From positions 106,862-170,861 of the forward strand of contig JADNRV010000116.1 in assembly GCA_015499995.1 (NCBI GenBank): a stretch of 64,000 bases of DNA, written 5' to 3'. The stretch is from Flammula alnicola. Taxonomy: Eukaryota; Basidiomycota; Agaricomycetes; Agaricales; Strophariaceae. The notes beneath the pieces are model-generated. The model was given only the letters and a program-made list of their open reading frames with translations, did no database searches and was not told the DNA's origin. Shown piece after piece: positions 12,720 through 25,800 of this stretch (position 1 is its first letter; the number at the start of each line of letters is the position of its first letter). Made by a program: the position numbers and the translations under genes.

Positions 12720-14779
12720 TGAAGCAGTAACAGGGATTTGTGCTCGAAGACCAGCAATTTAAGAGATACCATAATCGCTTCGGAACGATGTCGTTACCGA
12801 GATACTTTTAGTTCGGAACACGTTAATTGGCAGAGAAAGAGATGACAGCGGGCTTTGTGTTCACCGAAATCCCAGAAATTGGAAGTGATTCGCGAAGGCG
12901 GACCAAGGGCGGGCTGAAGGGGTGGCATGATGTTTGGCGACCATTCTTGCTGCCAGAAGAACCGGGATTCTAGTACGTCCTATGCCAAACTATACTCAAA
13001 GTCTAAGATAAACATTGAGTTAATTTTGGAGGATGATGGAGCGAACAAGGAGGGATATGTCGTGCCTTACAACGAATCACGTGCCGAAATAATGTACAGA
13101 TCAGCGATCGAGAATGTCAAGTCGTATATCGTGTGATCCTCGGATCGATCTTCCTGTAGCAATCGTTGGTGCTCCAGTGCCTTCCTCACAAATTGGAGGT
13201 GAGGGTATAATTATCGCACTCGAGCACGCAATAACCACATTCATAAAGCTACTTTAAACACGAAAATCAGATCTTGGAGCCTTGAAAGACAGATAGAAGT
13301 TGTGTGCTATTCAAACCTGACTCACGAGTCTCTCGAGGAGAGCCAGGTCGGATGTGAGTGAACTCCGCCCATTCAAACTTGCAGGGAAGGTGTAATGAAT
13401 GAATGTATCCCTGCCTTCAAATGACCCAGGCAAAACTTAAAAGCCGTCCTCAATTGACATGTGTCGCGGAATATACCGCATACTCAGGCGGAAGATGATC
13501 GATGAGGCCTGAGGTCTGATACATGATCATACATCGTTTCTTGTTCCCCAGCGAATTTTCGCACCATGGTCAACAATAGCCCAAAGCGTTCGCACGGCAC
13601 TCGCTTCGGATTCCCAATGTGGACCCGAAAGCTTCTGCATCACGTATCGCCGTTAACCCATTCCCCCCAACACATGCAGCATAGCATCGAGCGGACAAGA
13701 TTATAGCCACCCACCAATCCAAGGGTGAAGCGGCCAGGATCATTGTTATGCGTCGGAAAAGAACTTTCCTCTGAAATGCCAGAGTTTCTTGTACTACCCA
13801 AATTATGGGTGTAACATGCATAATGGAGATAGCGACTCTAGCATGTGGCGGTGACACGCTGAATGCTGGATAAGTCTCAATTACTCTTGGCGGTCGTTCT
13901 TGCAATTACGAGAGGACACGACCCACGTTCATTTCCGTTGTTTAAGGCTCTGGATACATTCTCTCAGCGATCGGTACAGTTGCAGACCTTTTAACATACA
14001 GTTGAACCCCTCTCAACACATACCCCTCGGTGGACAGCTCAGGGTATGGGTTTTATGACTTTGGAGAGGTTATGCTAAAAATAGACTCGAAAATCTCCAA
14101 AAAGAATTTCAGACGCTGGTGGATGAATTAACGCTATGCCACTGTAGAATGTTATGAATCATAACCGCTGAAAAAATCCAGTTAAAACCATCTCCTGGCC
14201 TCATCTAGGTGGAGCTAACTAAGAAGATATTTCTTACGGTCAAAAAGGTCTGCTCAGTGGCTGCTGTGGCGCATCACCGTGATGGGCAACCAGTGAAAAT
14301 GATTTCTTGACCGTAAAACTAAGGTACTATGCCTAATTCAGTAGCTGAAACCTATGTGTTTTGCCTGCGGAGGGGTATGGGGTATGGGTTATTGCAGACC
14401 TATAGCTATGGGTTATGGTATGCAATCCCCCCCGAACCGAGTCGGTAGATAGGTCGCGCTATGGGATATAAGAGGTTATAGGTTATCAGAGGTATGGGTT
14501 AAGAAGGGATTCGAATGCAAACCATTTTATAAAATGTAGACGGAAGCATGGCATTTTTGAGGGCGGAGGGGCTTGGGAGGCTAACTTCGTTCAAGGTCAG
14601 CTTTCGGCATACTCCGACCAACACAGATTTGACGCTTAAGTTAATTACTACATGCCTAAGGGTGATCAGGTAGGGAACACAACGAAGCTAGGAATTGCGC
14701 ATACTTTAATTTAATTAAGTACATCCGGTGCTCGGAAATTTAAGTACAATCAGAGACTGCAGGGGTCGTCAGCGGTCAC
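12720..14779. other. Intergenic region, no gene supported
   Basis: About 2 kb between two minus-strand genes. A minus-strand ORF at 13570-13905 has no recognisable motif or splice support. From about 14350 to 14510 there are short direct repeats built on GGTTATGGG-like words. A weak inverted repeat at 14232-14318 is listed separately. Otherwise nothing is visible. Confidence 0.6.
14232..14318. repeat. Short imperfect inverted repeat
   Basis: TTTCTTACGGTCAA at the left faces TTGACCGTAAAA at the right, about 60 bases apart, with a further partly self-complementary GC-rich middle. It resembles the ends of a very small MITE or a stem-loop. No target-site duplication could be confirmed. Confidence 0.4.
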
Positions 14780-16942
14780 TTAGTCGATCCATTCAATATT
14801 TCCCAATGCGAGCGCTGTGTCAAACGATGCTCTAGGTTTGTACTTCGTTCCATCTTCATGTTCCGCCTCCATTCTCATCTTGACGCTACGGTGGACTTTT
14901 ACCACCTGCTTTTTCTGCCTCGGTATAAATCGACCTTTTCCCAAGTTCCAACCGAAAGTGGATTCCCAGGTATTGTTGCTCCTCTGGTAGTCGTGGGTGA
15001 TGGGGAGCAATTCCAAAATCCACCAAAACCACGCGAGACTGAGCTGATCATAGATCGGGGAGAGCGCATCAAGCAGCTCGTGATCCTCCTCAGTTTTGGT
15101 TTGCGCGAGGTAGTCAACGCCGGCGAAGCGTTCAAAATCTTGAGGGGTTGGGGACTGCATCGACCGTATCCTGGCAGCGGAGACCGGAAGATGGGAAGAA
15201 CGCTTCTGGACATAGGGATACAGGCTTGCGGGGTCTATACCGGCACTTCGGAGGCCCTCGGTGTTAAAAAGGATTCCGGTATCTGCTTTGAAGCATTCGC
15301 GGATCATCCAGCGTAACGAAATACGCGCCAGAGCGTGCGCTGCGTCATTGTCTACAGAACCTCCTCCGACATCTGGATGGTGCTGTGTTGAGTTGATGTT
15401 GTTCGTATAAATACCAGACGCTTACCACAGTGGCATCCAGCGAACCAAACCTACAGGAACGGTGGGATTGGCATTTGGTGAGCGGAAATTTGAAAAAGAT
15501 CGAGAAGCTGGCTGACCTCTTCGACGTCAGTAGGGATGTCAGAATGGCCTCCAAATTCCATTTCCATCTTTCTGCGGGAGTCGTGGTGCGGTATCTTGGC
15601 CCTCTGCTCCTCCTTTATGTCAGGCCTCTGGCCTTGGACACCCAATGTTGACTCGTGAACAGTCGGGCGATTCCACAAATTTGCTTTGAATCTGGCACGA
15701 TGTTCATCGAGGGAAAGCGCGTGTCTGAATGTCCGGATAATTGTATTGGAGGTCGTAAAAGGGAGGCTTCGTGGTATAATCCCCACAGAGTTGACTGTAT
15801 CCCTGTGGATTGAATGTGAATACATGGAACGAGGCCCGAATCGCGTTGCATAAATTTACCAAACACCGACGAATTCAATGGGAACATCGACCGAAAAGGC
15901 CTTCTTGAACGCGTTAGACTGCTTCCAGCCTTCTTCATCAGTGGTAGTGTACATCTTGTAGGCGAATGGAACCTGTTGATAGTTACAGGCTGGCAGCAGC
16001 CCCACCTACGAAGGATTTGAGGATTATATTCATCTTGTTTAAATGTGATTAATACCTTGTGTAACATTCCTGCCAGTCCGCGCGCCGTATATGCGCCCCG
16101 AGAGAAACCAAAGATACAGATACGGTCACCTGCCTTATCTATGAACTTGGATGTCAGCGTTTGACTAAGTGGGCAACCTCAATTTCCTTACAGTTCTGCA
16201 TCAAGAACTCATATCCATCTATAGATCGACGAAAGTATGTGAGCATTGGAAATAGGGCCCCATGAGACCATCTCACGTACCCATCATATGGGAATGGAGA
16301 TCCCAGGCGACTGCTTCATCGAGAACCTAGAATATTACATTCCCATAAACTTCTTGAACGCCGATCAGTCAATATATTTAACTTTACCTTTGATAGTTTT
16401 GAGCCTATGGGGGTCGCGATTTGTGGAGATACATAGGTGCCAATCCCAGCCTGATTTATCGATCAAGTTAGTGCGGGAAAAATGTGGATCAGTGTGAAGC
16501 ATACCTGATAGTATACCATCTGTTGTTCACTGTCGTCCTTCTTCAGCATAGTGAAAAGTGCAACAATGTTGGAGTTCTGCAATAAAGTCGGATTTCTTAG
16601 TAGTCGAGCTCATCGTGTGTATCTGATACATACATCCGAGCTGAATCTTCAGCGACGTTAGTATGTCAAGCAAAGGATGAAATCTAGCAATGGACGGACT
16701 GACTGGTCGCCTGTACCATCGAAGCACAGAATGAGAGTTCGAGCAGGATGGTCGTAGGGTATAGATTTATGCGAGTCTGAGTGTTGCGGACCTTCCTCAC
16801 TGGAAGGTGAGGTTTCAGCGGTTCCGTTTACAGACGGTGGATCGCTGAATGGAGACCGCGGCACAGAGGGCTCAGAGGACAACTCTTCAATGTCGTTATT
16901 CTGCGGCATAGTGGAAGAATTAAAGCTTGAGTTCGGAAGCAA
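14780..16942 (-). CDS. DUF2235 (T6SS phospholipase-like) alpha/beta-hydrolase domain protein
   Basis: A fungal member of the DUF2235 hydrolase family (PF09994), related to bacterial Tle1-type lipases. After a Ser/Pro-rich disordered leader comes RTLILCFDGTGDQ, then a 13-nt microexon at 16634-16646 completes the DGTGDQF-type motif before NSNIVALFTMLKKDD. Next are AGIGTY, LDEAVAWDL and the nucleophile elbow RICIFGFSRGAYTARG, where the serine of GFSRG is the expected catalytic residue. The block DTVNSVGIIPRSLPF supplies the usual acidic catalytic position. The C-terminus (LAWFWWILELLPI and a basic tail) is typical of fungal members. About nine exons on the minus strand. I start at the ATG at 16942; MPQNND at 16909 is an alternative. 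Substrate is unknown; lipid or ester hydrolysis is inferred from family only. Confidence 0.85.
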
Positions 16943-17745
16943 CTGGAGAGAATAAAGAAACCTTCAACTTCGTTGACATTATGTAGCCGTATACGCTCTG
17001 CCCAATTTCCCCTGGGGCCTGAGAAGCTATGGAGTCGGAGGAATGTCAAGAAGTGGGTTGTCGCCGACTCATCATATGATTGATGCGTCAATATGGTGCC
17101 TTCTCACATTCGATAAGTATACGGCGATTAGGAGGTGCCTAGTCGATTAAACTGGAAACAGTGCTATTTTTAACGTGAAGTTTCCTCGAAGATACAAGTG
17201 ATAAGTATTAGTTCACGGTCGGACAGTACCTGACAGCATTTACCGATTTATGGAATCTATCTTCGACAGATATGGGTGCATTAATAGACGAGTTTGACGA
17301 GGTGGTCACTAGACGTAAGAATACAATCTGGTGAGATTTATTTATCATTAGAATTCGAATCTCCGCGGAAGAGTTGGCTAGTATGTTACACCGGTTCATG
17401 AAGACAGCGGGTGTAGATGGGTCATCTCACTTATACGGCGATAGTCTGAAAGGTCGGCACAAGTCTGTTGTGGTCTGTCCTAAGTGCCACCCGCCGGGAT
17501 TCTTGCGCGTCAGGAGAATATCTGGCATTGGGGTAACAGCCCGTCCTTGGCTTGCTCGGTGAAGAAAGAAAAGCGGTGAAATAACCTCGCAAATTTTTGA
17601 GAAGATAAAGCGGTTGTAGGATGCTCCACAGTAATATGAACGTATATGAACACTCACTCGTATAGAAATGGGAAGGAGTAACATCAGCGGCAGGTATTGC
17701 TGTCGGCAGTGGGGAGTGTGCCATGCCCGTGGCGTTCGTCAAGAT
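16943..17745. other. Intergenic region, nothing supported
   Basis: About 800 bases upstream of the DUF2235 gene. Minus-strand frames at 17427-17742 are open but lack motifs and splice support. The first part should contain the promoter and leader of the DUF2235 gene; no specific element is recognisable. Confidence 0.5.
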
Positions 17746-18539
17746 TTAGCGCAAGTCTCGACGCAGGTAGTCATATCCCTTGTATATCGTGGCCCACACT
17801 TCGCTCGAGTGACTTGATAATATGCCTTTAATGGCGGTGGAGAGCCCAAGCACAATCATAAAGCAAAGAACAAAGAGATAAATGACCGTGGTAGCGCAGG
17901 ATATCATGAGGATGAACATCTTGTAGACGCCAGCGTGAACAACATCGTTCGGCGTACGTTGTGGTTGATGCAGAGGTTCATGAAAATGAACTGAGTCCCA
18001 TGCCCCGGTGCGATTACTGGGTGAGTCAGATCTAGATGTCCATCAGGTATACTATTCGGACGTACGCAAAGATTACAGGGCTAGTCCAAGCGGGTTGGAC
18101 TAACATCGACAGCTTGTGTGATCATTTCGTAAAGTATACTCAGCGAGAACATCACGACGTGGATAATGTCGCAGGATAGCCGATCAGAATAGTGGCGAGA
18201 ATTTGTGCGTCCATTCCATCCAACGTCTGCCGAGTAATGTTGCAACTGCATGCGTGGTCGGTTTTGTATGTACGAGACTACTGATGCCCGGCAAACTCCG
18301 CTCTCCAGAGGCGATACTTGGGTTTTTTTTTCGCCACATCGAATACTTAAGCCTTCGCGACTAATTTCCAATGTTGCGAAAGGGAAGAACTCGCGAGGGC
18401 AGTAGAGATTCCAGGATTCGATAGTGACTGCGTTGAGTACTAGGCCGGGCGCGGTGCGGTAGAGGCCCAGGGCAATGACTGAGACGCCTGTGAGAGGCCT
18501 GGTGTCCAGATGGCTGAACAGTAGATCCTTGACGATCAT
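17746..18539 (-). CDS. Unrecognised probable membrane protein
   Basis: I do not recognise the family. The minus strand from the ATG at 18539 encodes MIVKDLLFSHLDTRP and a moderately hydrophobic stretch. After probable introns the last exon carries a strong membrane segment (MFILMISCATTVIYLFVLC continuing into FMIVLGLSTA) and then a short basic end, YDYLRRDLR, before a stop at 17746-17748. Additional hydrophobic pieces occur near 18120-18230 (ILATILIGYPATLSTS in one frame). Intron placement in the middle is uncertain, so the exon chain is not proven. It lies between the DUF2235 gene and a dynamin gene, all on the minus strand, with no functional clue from context. Confidence 0.35.
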
Positions 18540-18616
18540 TCAATCATTGCATTATATTTCGACAAAAAAATTAGAAATAAGACAGATTAGCATTTTAGAT
18601 GACGAGTGGAAGAGGA

Positions 18617-21600
18617 TTATGCCCCGATAAACAGCAACTCGCTGTGCGCGATTTCCAATCTCTCTAGCTTCTTTCCAAGATCAGCTCTCTTATGAGCAAT
18701 CTGCGGACTCTCTTGCGCGAGTTCCTTGCATATGTCGTATCCGTTCGCACCGTTGATCCCAAGTTGAGTGTACAAAGTGGTCAACACGTCCCTTTCTACG
18801 CCGCGCACGAGTTCGTGGTCGATTGCTAGAGGAACCGTATCGGCGAATCGTTTGTAGGCCACTAAAAGTCACAATAATTCAGTACACGACTTGCATTAAG
18901 AGACGGGTTGAGGCAAGACCTTGGAAGTATGCGCGGACGTCTGCCATAATTGTTAATGCAGGCTCCATCTTATCTTCGCACAGAAGTTTCTGCAACTGTT
19001 CTGGCCTGATGCCTGGGATTCCCATGTCCGCTAAACCAGCCATCACTTTGGTCAATCCAGCCAGAGATTCCGGTACGTCGGTACTGTATGCACGGGAGTT
19101 TTGGTTGAAAAGCTCGATTGATGATTTTAGCTCTGGATGATCGAAGCGTTGCCTCTGGCCCCTGTAGAAAGCGATAAATTTGCTTCTGTAGTCCGAAAAG
19201 TAATGGGTATTGAGGGAGAAAGGCTGGGCCTCGAGTTCGAGAAGCCAGGAGATCTTGGCTTTTGCGTTCGCCATGCAGAGTTGGATGTGTTTATTCATGA
19301 TCGTCCTGCAATATCAAATCTTGGTGTTCATAAGTATCGAATATTGATCAGAAAATACGTACTTGACACGCTGTTCGAGATAACCCTGTCCGAAATGCGC
19401 AAAATGTTTCTTGACAAGTGCCTTGAGATGCCCGGAGATAAATTCGTAGACAGTCTTGCAAAGCAATGCGGCTGGTGCTCTCCACTCTTTGACGATGCTT
19501 TCGATGAATGTCTTTTGGACGATGTAGGGAAAGTGGCCGGGCAATTCTCGCGTGAGCGCCCTAGCCACATAAGAATTTTCGAAATGGATTAGTCAAAAAT
19601 CTCCGAAGAGTTGTGAATCCATGACTCGCCTATTCGCCCTCGCCATAACTTCGTCGATGTATATCTTCTGGTCAGAGATTTCGGTCTTGGTTCGGGGACC
19701 AACTTCGTCCGCAATATCCTCTTCATATCCATCCACACTTCCCGCCTCGCTGCATGCGAATGGACTCGGACCCTCATCTGGGATCTGTTCCCGCTCGGCT
19801 TCCTCGTCATCGCTATCTTCATCGTCCCAGACTCTGCCTTCCTCGTCGACAAGGAATCCTGCCCTTCTTATATGTCTTTGACCTTCATGTTTCCTCTCGA
19901 ACGGACGGAAATTGGGGGCTGTTTTACGGATTGCGATCCTGAACATCTCCTGAGCGGGTCGTATAGCTTGCAAGAGACCGTCCTCGTCCGGCACGCCTTC
20001 GACGTTCCTAGCAAGATCGCTCATAAAACTATGCAGCAAGGTCGATATCTCACTCTGAGGGTTGGAGGATGGGGCAACAGGAAGTAAGGACAAAATATTT
20101 CTCGTAGATTCGATACTGCGTTCGAGCTCTCCTTCGATCTTAGGGATTCTAAGACGTGAATAAGCATCTTTTGGAAAATTAAAATGAGGAAGATTGGTCA
20201 CCTCTTTGAGATGAGGTCGGATAATACAAGACTCAACCTTTCCACTAAGTTTGAAGTGCGTAAATACTTCTGGTACACTGAATCGAGCTCATTCCAGGGG
20301 GCGGTGGACGAGAAAAAGGCGTCTTCACTCCTTCTTGCCTGAGCCCAGGTCATATTCGATTTCAGGTCACTCGTGCTGGGTTGTCTGACGGAAAACCAGT
20401 TATTTTCGAGAGGCTCCTTTTCATTCCGGATGAACGGCAACCAGTTGGCTTCTTCGCCAGTCGGAATGCGATCGGGTTTAGTGAGGACACCTAGTAAATA
20501 ATTTCGTCAGGCAATGGGTAAAGGACGTTGATGACAGAGAAATCTACCAATAGTTCGCTTTCCTTCATTGTCCCATTTTTTTGCGAGACCGTGGGCGCCT
20601 TGGTTCTCAAAATCGGCTGAAGGAAAAAGCAATTTCGGTCAGTGTTTCATCTCAGTGGACTGAAAGAAATGAAAGCCTTACTCTCGCATGTAACCGTCAA
20701 CAATATAATGCAACTCTCCTTCTTGATGTACGACTCGACGAGCTTCTCCACAAGCCTGATATCCTCCGCACCTCCTTTACTGTTCGAACTGACACTGGCA
20801 ATCAAACCTGAATAGTCACAGTCATGGAATCAGAATAAGGGAAAAAGGGGAAGAAGCGAATGATCCCTCGTACCAGGTAAGTCGCAGAATGACAGATCAG
20901 CGACATCCGGGCCGCTGATCTGCAAGCTAACGCAATTTGTCGAAAAACTCAGTTCCGAATCGTATCCTCCTTCGTGTTCATCATCTTCCAAGAAATGTTT
21001 GAGAGGTTTCTTTGGGTTCAATATGGCCTTTTGCGCGCGTCGGATCCTGTCTTCGACTCGGCTTTTGTCGCGGATGATTTCTCCAAAAGGCTGGTTACGC
21101 GCTTGACCGAGAGGTTGTCCACTATGCGGATCGACGATGAAGCGCAGCGAGACGATACACTGCCAGGGGCCGTCGCTCCTCGAAAGTCGACACTCGGTCG
21201 GGCAGCTACGAAGGAAACGAAGACGGATGTCAACGAAGCGATATAAGCATTGCAAAAAGATTAAAACGCACCGCGTACAAGTACCCGCAGCACGAGGAAG
21301 CGTGATTCCAGAAATACTTTCGATGAGCGACGACTTGCCAGCGCTTTGGGAGCCGATGACAGCAATTTGAGGCAAATCGATATCAACTTGAACTCTTAAT
21401 TTGTTATGAGCAGGATGCACAAGTGGAGACGCAGATAAACTAACCCGGTACTGTGCAACCTGTTCACGAGATCGAGCATCTTTCTCCTTCCCGGAGAGAG
21501 CTTGGGGTTCGAGAGCCCAACACCTGTAACTGTCCCATCATTTGAGGCAGTCATTTCGTGATAGACAGCGCCCTCCGTTGAAGATTCAGAAGCGGTAGAG

Positions 21601-21641
21601 GAAAAGATGGTGGCATTTGAACGATTGACAATTGATATCAA
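18617..21641 (-). CDS. Dynamin-like GTPase (Mx/dynamin-related), paralogue 1
   Basis: A large GTPase of the dynamin superfamily with GTPase, middle and GED regions. The G1 P-loop is GSQSAGKSS, the switch region follows as GITLPRAAGTCTRCP, G3 is DLPG and G4 is TKPD, all intact. The middle region includes [16 protein letters not shown] and a very acidic linker (DDEDSDDEEAE). The C-terminal GED-like part reads [20 protein letters not shown] and ends KKLERLEIAHSELLFIGA. No PH domain or membrane anchor is seen, as in Mx-type and many fungal dynamin-related proteins. Such proteins polymerise on membranes; the exact role here is not inferable. Around ten exons, all in phase. The start may be 21641 or a later in-frame ATG near 21557. 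A diverged paralogue lies at 34712-37908 on the other strand. Confidence 0.88.
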
Positions 21642-22867
21642 TATGCTCGAAAGACGGTCTAAGGGAGAGCCACAGAAAGCAAAGAATTTTAAAGCCGGAG
21701 GGCTTTGAGATAAGGACTAAAGACAATCGCGCAATATATACCAGGGCGTTTCGACGGTTATATTTCCTTAGTTCGCCTTCAGCTTCAAGGGCCAGAGAAA
21801 AACGTCCAAACTTCTTTACACGAGATTCTCAAACACGCTATGGAAATAGCCAGGACTTGCGCAACAAAGAAGGGAACTAAGAGGAGCAAAGTCAGATATT
21901 GGCGAATCATTCTCAGAAGTGAACTGGACGAAAAGACTCTATACCTCATGTCCTGCCCGAAGTCGTTTAGCGCTCACCGAGCGCTTGCGAGGCATTTCTG
22001 GGATCCGCCAAGGGTCACCCTTCCTCGGTAACAGAACGATGATAGACCCAGAGAATCGAAGATGCTTCCAAGTGAGATCCGACACCCGCATGCGAATCCA
22101 ACCCTATCATAATCGTTCGTTCGACCTCGTGAATGAGATGAAGTGTTGTTAGGATGCATCCAAGCCTGGATAGCAGAGCCATATGTATCATTTCCACCGA
22201 AGAGTAAAATCTGGGGAAGTGGAACCAGAACGAAGAAGGCTATCCGTGGTCCAGCGGCATGCGGCTGGCGGTTGTCCCCTTCGAGAGTTAAGAGAGGAAA
22301 ATCTTACGCGTACTACCGTTTTCCCATCGGTGATTCAGCTCGCCGAAAGCCGGGGAGGTTTCGACCGTATTTGAGGACCAGAAGGGGATCTGAAGGCTCT
22401 ATGGTGTTGGGTATAAAATTCGATAGACAAAGCACTAGAGTCTCTTCAAGTTGAACTTGCAGGAACTTCAGTTCAAGCGCATAGTGGTGATCACGTGGGA
22501 AAGAAGATATTTTATTTGGCATTGCTGTTCAGGAGCCTCTGAAATTTCAGATCTCTGCCATGCTCGAGACTAACTCGAGACGCTGAACTTGTCTATTTTT
22601 CGCTAAAGACTCAGGTAGAAGATTGTCCTTTCTCTCTCTTAGGCTTCAAGACAGGTTTATCGCAACGCTTGCGAAGAATTTTATCTCAGATTTTCCGGAT
22701 CTCAGCTCCATTTTTTGATCCCGATTCCCAAAAGCACTACGAACTTTGAAGGTTGAACGTTGAACGTTGAACCTTCAAGCTTCAGCTTCAGCTTCAATAT
22801 CTCAACACCAGGACACCCATACCACCAACCACGAATTTTCGGAGTTTGTTTCGAAATATTTACAACC
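21642..22867. other. Intergenic region between divergent genes
   Basis: About 1.2 kb between dynamin paralogue 1 (minus) and UTP20 (plus). It must hold both promoters. Short ORFs on both strands show no recognisable motif. A small inverted repeat near the UTP20 leader is listed separately. Confidence 0.55.
22746..22778. repeat. Small inverted repeat with GTTGAAC iterations in the UTP20 leader
   Basis: Arms TTGAAGGTT and AACCTTCAA (9 bp, perfect) enclose iterated GTTGAAC units about 90 bases upstream of the UTP20 start codon. It is followed by GCTTCA triplet repeats. It could form a hairpin in the 5' UTR or be a protein-binding site; no function is shown. Confidence 0.5.
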
Positions 22868-25800
22868 ATGGAAATCGATGAGCGTATGGATGATATCCCG
22901 CAGCCTAAGCGATTCAAGGTGCGCAGCCCTTGCTCTCCTAAAACTTTAGTGTACTGAATTGTACTTGAAATCTAGCATCAATCGTACAATCAAACGCTCA
23001 AGGATGTTCACCTTCCAACGCCTTTTAAACAGTCACAGTTGGATCATGAAGTGGGCGTAAGTTCATGTCCTCGCCGGTTCTCCTTTTTCCTTCTTTTCCT
23101 GACTAGGCTGTATTTTACAGGACAATGACTCGCATTTTCACGAAGCGCTGGACCATTGGAGACAACTTAATCTTGCGCCCAGTTTCATACAATTTGCGAA
23201 TAAGGCCGATGGACTGTCGGCATCCATGCCATTGCTTCTCCATAACTGGCGCGAAATATACACGCTGTGGGAAGGGGCCTTGCAATGTGCAGACGACGAG
23301 GGACTGAGGGCTTTGCTTGAGTAAATTTATCTTCCGGGCATCATTTCTTCTACTTATTCTTTTTAGTTTACTCCAGAAAATGGCGCATGATCTCCGTACC
23401 ACCCTTTCGCCTGTCTACGCCTCGTTGCTACAGCAGCTGCTTGCCCTTCTACCGCGAGCCATATCCGCACCAGCTCTTACATCCCTGCTCGAAACGCTCT
23501 CTTCGCTTTTTCGCTACCTTCTTATCCCTGCTATCGACAATACCTTGCTGGAGGAGACATGGACAAAAATGTGCGCTGTGCTACCTAAATGTCTTGGTGA
23601 AATACAGAGAGCCGTGGCGGAAGTGTGGGGCGCTACGCTGAGAGAATGAAGGCTGGTACTCGGGAGAAAGCTGTTCGATTATTGGCCGAAAACACTGCGG
23701 ATGTTGAAGACGCCAGTGCCTGGGTTCTTGTATATGCCTGCAAGGTGTGTTAAGCCTTCCTTTTTGAATTTCGTTTCCTGATATCAACAGTCTGTATCTC
23801 AAACGCTGCACACTTGTGCCCATCGATATTCGAGCCTCTGCTTTCTTACCACCTCTCTTCGGCCGCCGATTCAAAACCTACTTACACCCTCCTGCGGAGG
23901 ATACTTACTGCGCTCATCCATCATGTGAAAAATGCAGAGCAATTTTCCATGGTTGGCGAGATCTTGGTCCAACGCCTCTCTTCTGTCTGAAAGAGAGCGA
24001 CATCACGGAAGAAGAGGACATCGAACGGTTGAAGAGAATTCTCGAAGTGATGTCTGTCGTTTGCGGTGTCCGCCAGGGATCGAGGCTCACTGGTAAGACG
24101 ATTACATTTATCGAAGGTCGATCTGCGATTGACACCTTTTTCGATGGACAGAATCGCAAAAATCGACCCTTTTCGCGGACCTCAATACCCTACCCATCTT
24201 GGCACAGCTGCATACCTCTCTGCTGCGCTACGCAACCTCGCTCTTCGTAGCAGGTGAGATGTCTCTGTGGCTCGGCCCAGGACTCAAGTTCCTTCAACGG
24301 ACCTGGAACCCTCTTTCACCTGCTTCCGATTCCTCCGTCCCATTCCCTCAAACGCAACTGTCGTTCACACTCAAATTCCATTTATGTCTCGCCGATGCGG
24401 GCTGGGGTGGGTGGAAGCTTATTGCACTACCTGTGCTGTTCAAGTCAACGTTGAAGCCTGAATTAAAGCTTATGGAGTTTGAGCAGCGGAGATTGATCTC
24501 GTTTTTGTCGGCGCTGACGAGAGGAAAGAAGTTGGGCAATGTGGGCGAGTTGGATTTGGCATGGAAGAAGAAGGCGGAGGCCGTTATTGCTGGACGGTTG
24601 AAGGATGGGGCATGGAAGGAGGGTAGTATGGATGATGCTGTACGTATTGACTTCATTGATTGTTCTACCGGTTACTGACTTTTCTTTTTAGATCGCCGAG
24701 TTCGATGACATATTAACCTTGCTACCCTTATGTTCAAACCCAATGGCTGCACCTCTCATCGACATCATCAAGTCGCACCTCGATACTACGAGCCCTAGTC
24801 CTCAAGACACAGAAGCCAAATATGCAGCTCGGATTCTGGGCCTGTGTTTGCAGGCTATTGCTAGGAGGGATGTGGCCGAATGGGCTGGAAAGGTTGACCT
24901 CAATTCCTGGACGAGAAAGGGTTTGGAGAACTGGGCGTGGTCGCACGAGTTCCTTGCCGGGCTTGTCTCTGTCGCACAAGCGAGGTTAGTGCTGTTCCTT
25001 CATTTTCATCATAAGAAGGTCACTAATTATTTTCGTTCTAGCCCAAGTGCACAAGCTATACCTATCCCGCAAATTTACCCCTCGCTCTACTTGTCCTTAC
25101 TGTCACACTCGCGTCCTCTCCGGCTTGCCGCTCTCCGTCTTCTAGACTCCAAGCTCGTCGATCCAACACACGACCAAGTGGAGGTGCTCAAACGGTGCTT
25201 GCAAGGCGAGGAGGTGTCCCTGGATCTTCAAGGCGTGCGAGAGAGAGTCCTGAGGATCGGCCGCGTCGGCCAAGTCGTCGGAGACGAAAAAGGCGCGGAT
25301 CTATGTGCTCGATGGTTGATCGCCCAACTCAAAGTCAATTTGAGGCCGCTGTGGTCGCCGGCAGCCGCTGCCCTAGGTTCGTTGGGACAGAGGTTTGGAG
25401 TCCTCGTATGGAGGCTTCTATTCGAGGAACTGCAGAAGGTTACATCGCAGAGTTCGAGTGGCGCTTTATCGGCATCGCAATCGCTGGTATCGTTGGACCA
25501 AGACCAGGAGTCGAGGGACGAGCAGGACGATGTGGATGACGCCGATGCAGACCCCTGGGAAGAGGAACGGTCATGGCGTGATCCTAGTGCACACAAGCTG
25601 CGAAGCATCGTTATCGTCTGGGACGATCCGGAAGGTGAGAGGAAGCGACTGCTGAAGGTATGCGACAAATTTTTGTTATTCAAACTACGAAACTCACCTT
25701 CTTTTCAGGAGCAGCTGGCAGACGAACGATTCGATATTCAATCATACGAGTACCAGCTCCTGTCGACGCTTGGCGAATGCTCATCATTAGCCGAGAAGCA

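Noticed and set aside
13570..13905. 111-codon minus-strand ORF in the intergenic region
   Set aside because: No motif, no splice partner, no leader; length is within chance for this base composition.
23816..24250. Separate gene starting at 23816 within UTP20
   Set aside because: Its second half is the UTP20 frame after a frame break, and its first half is out of frame with the family; it is part of UTP20.
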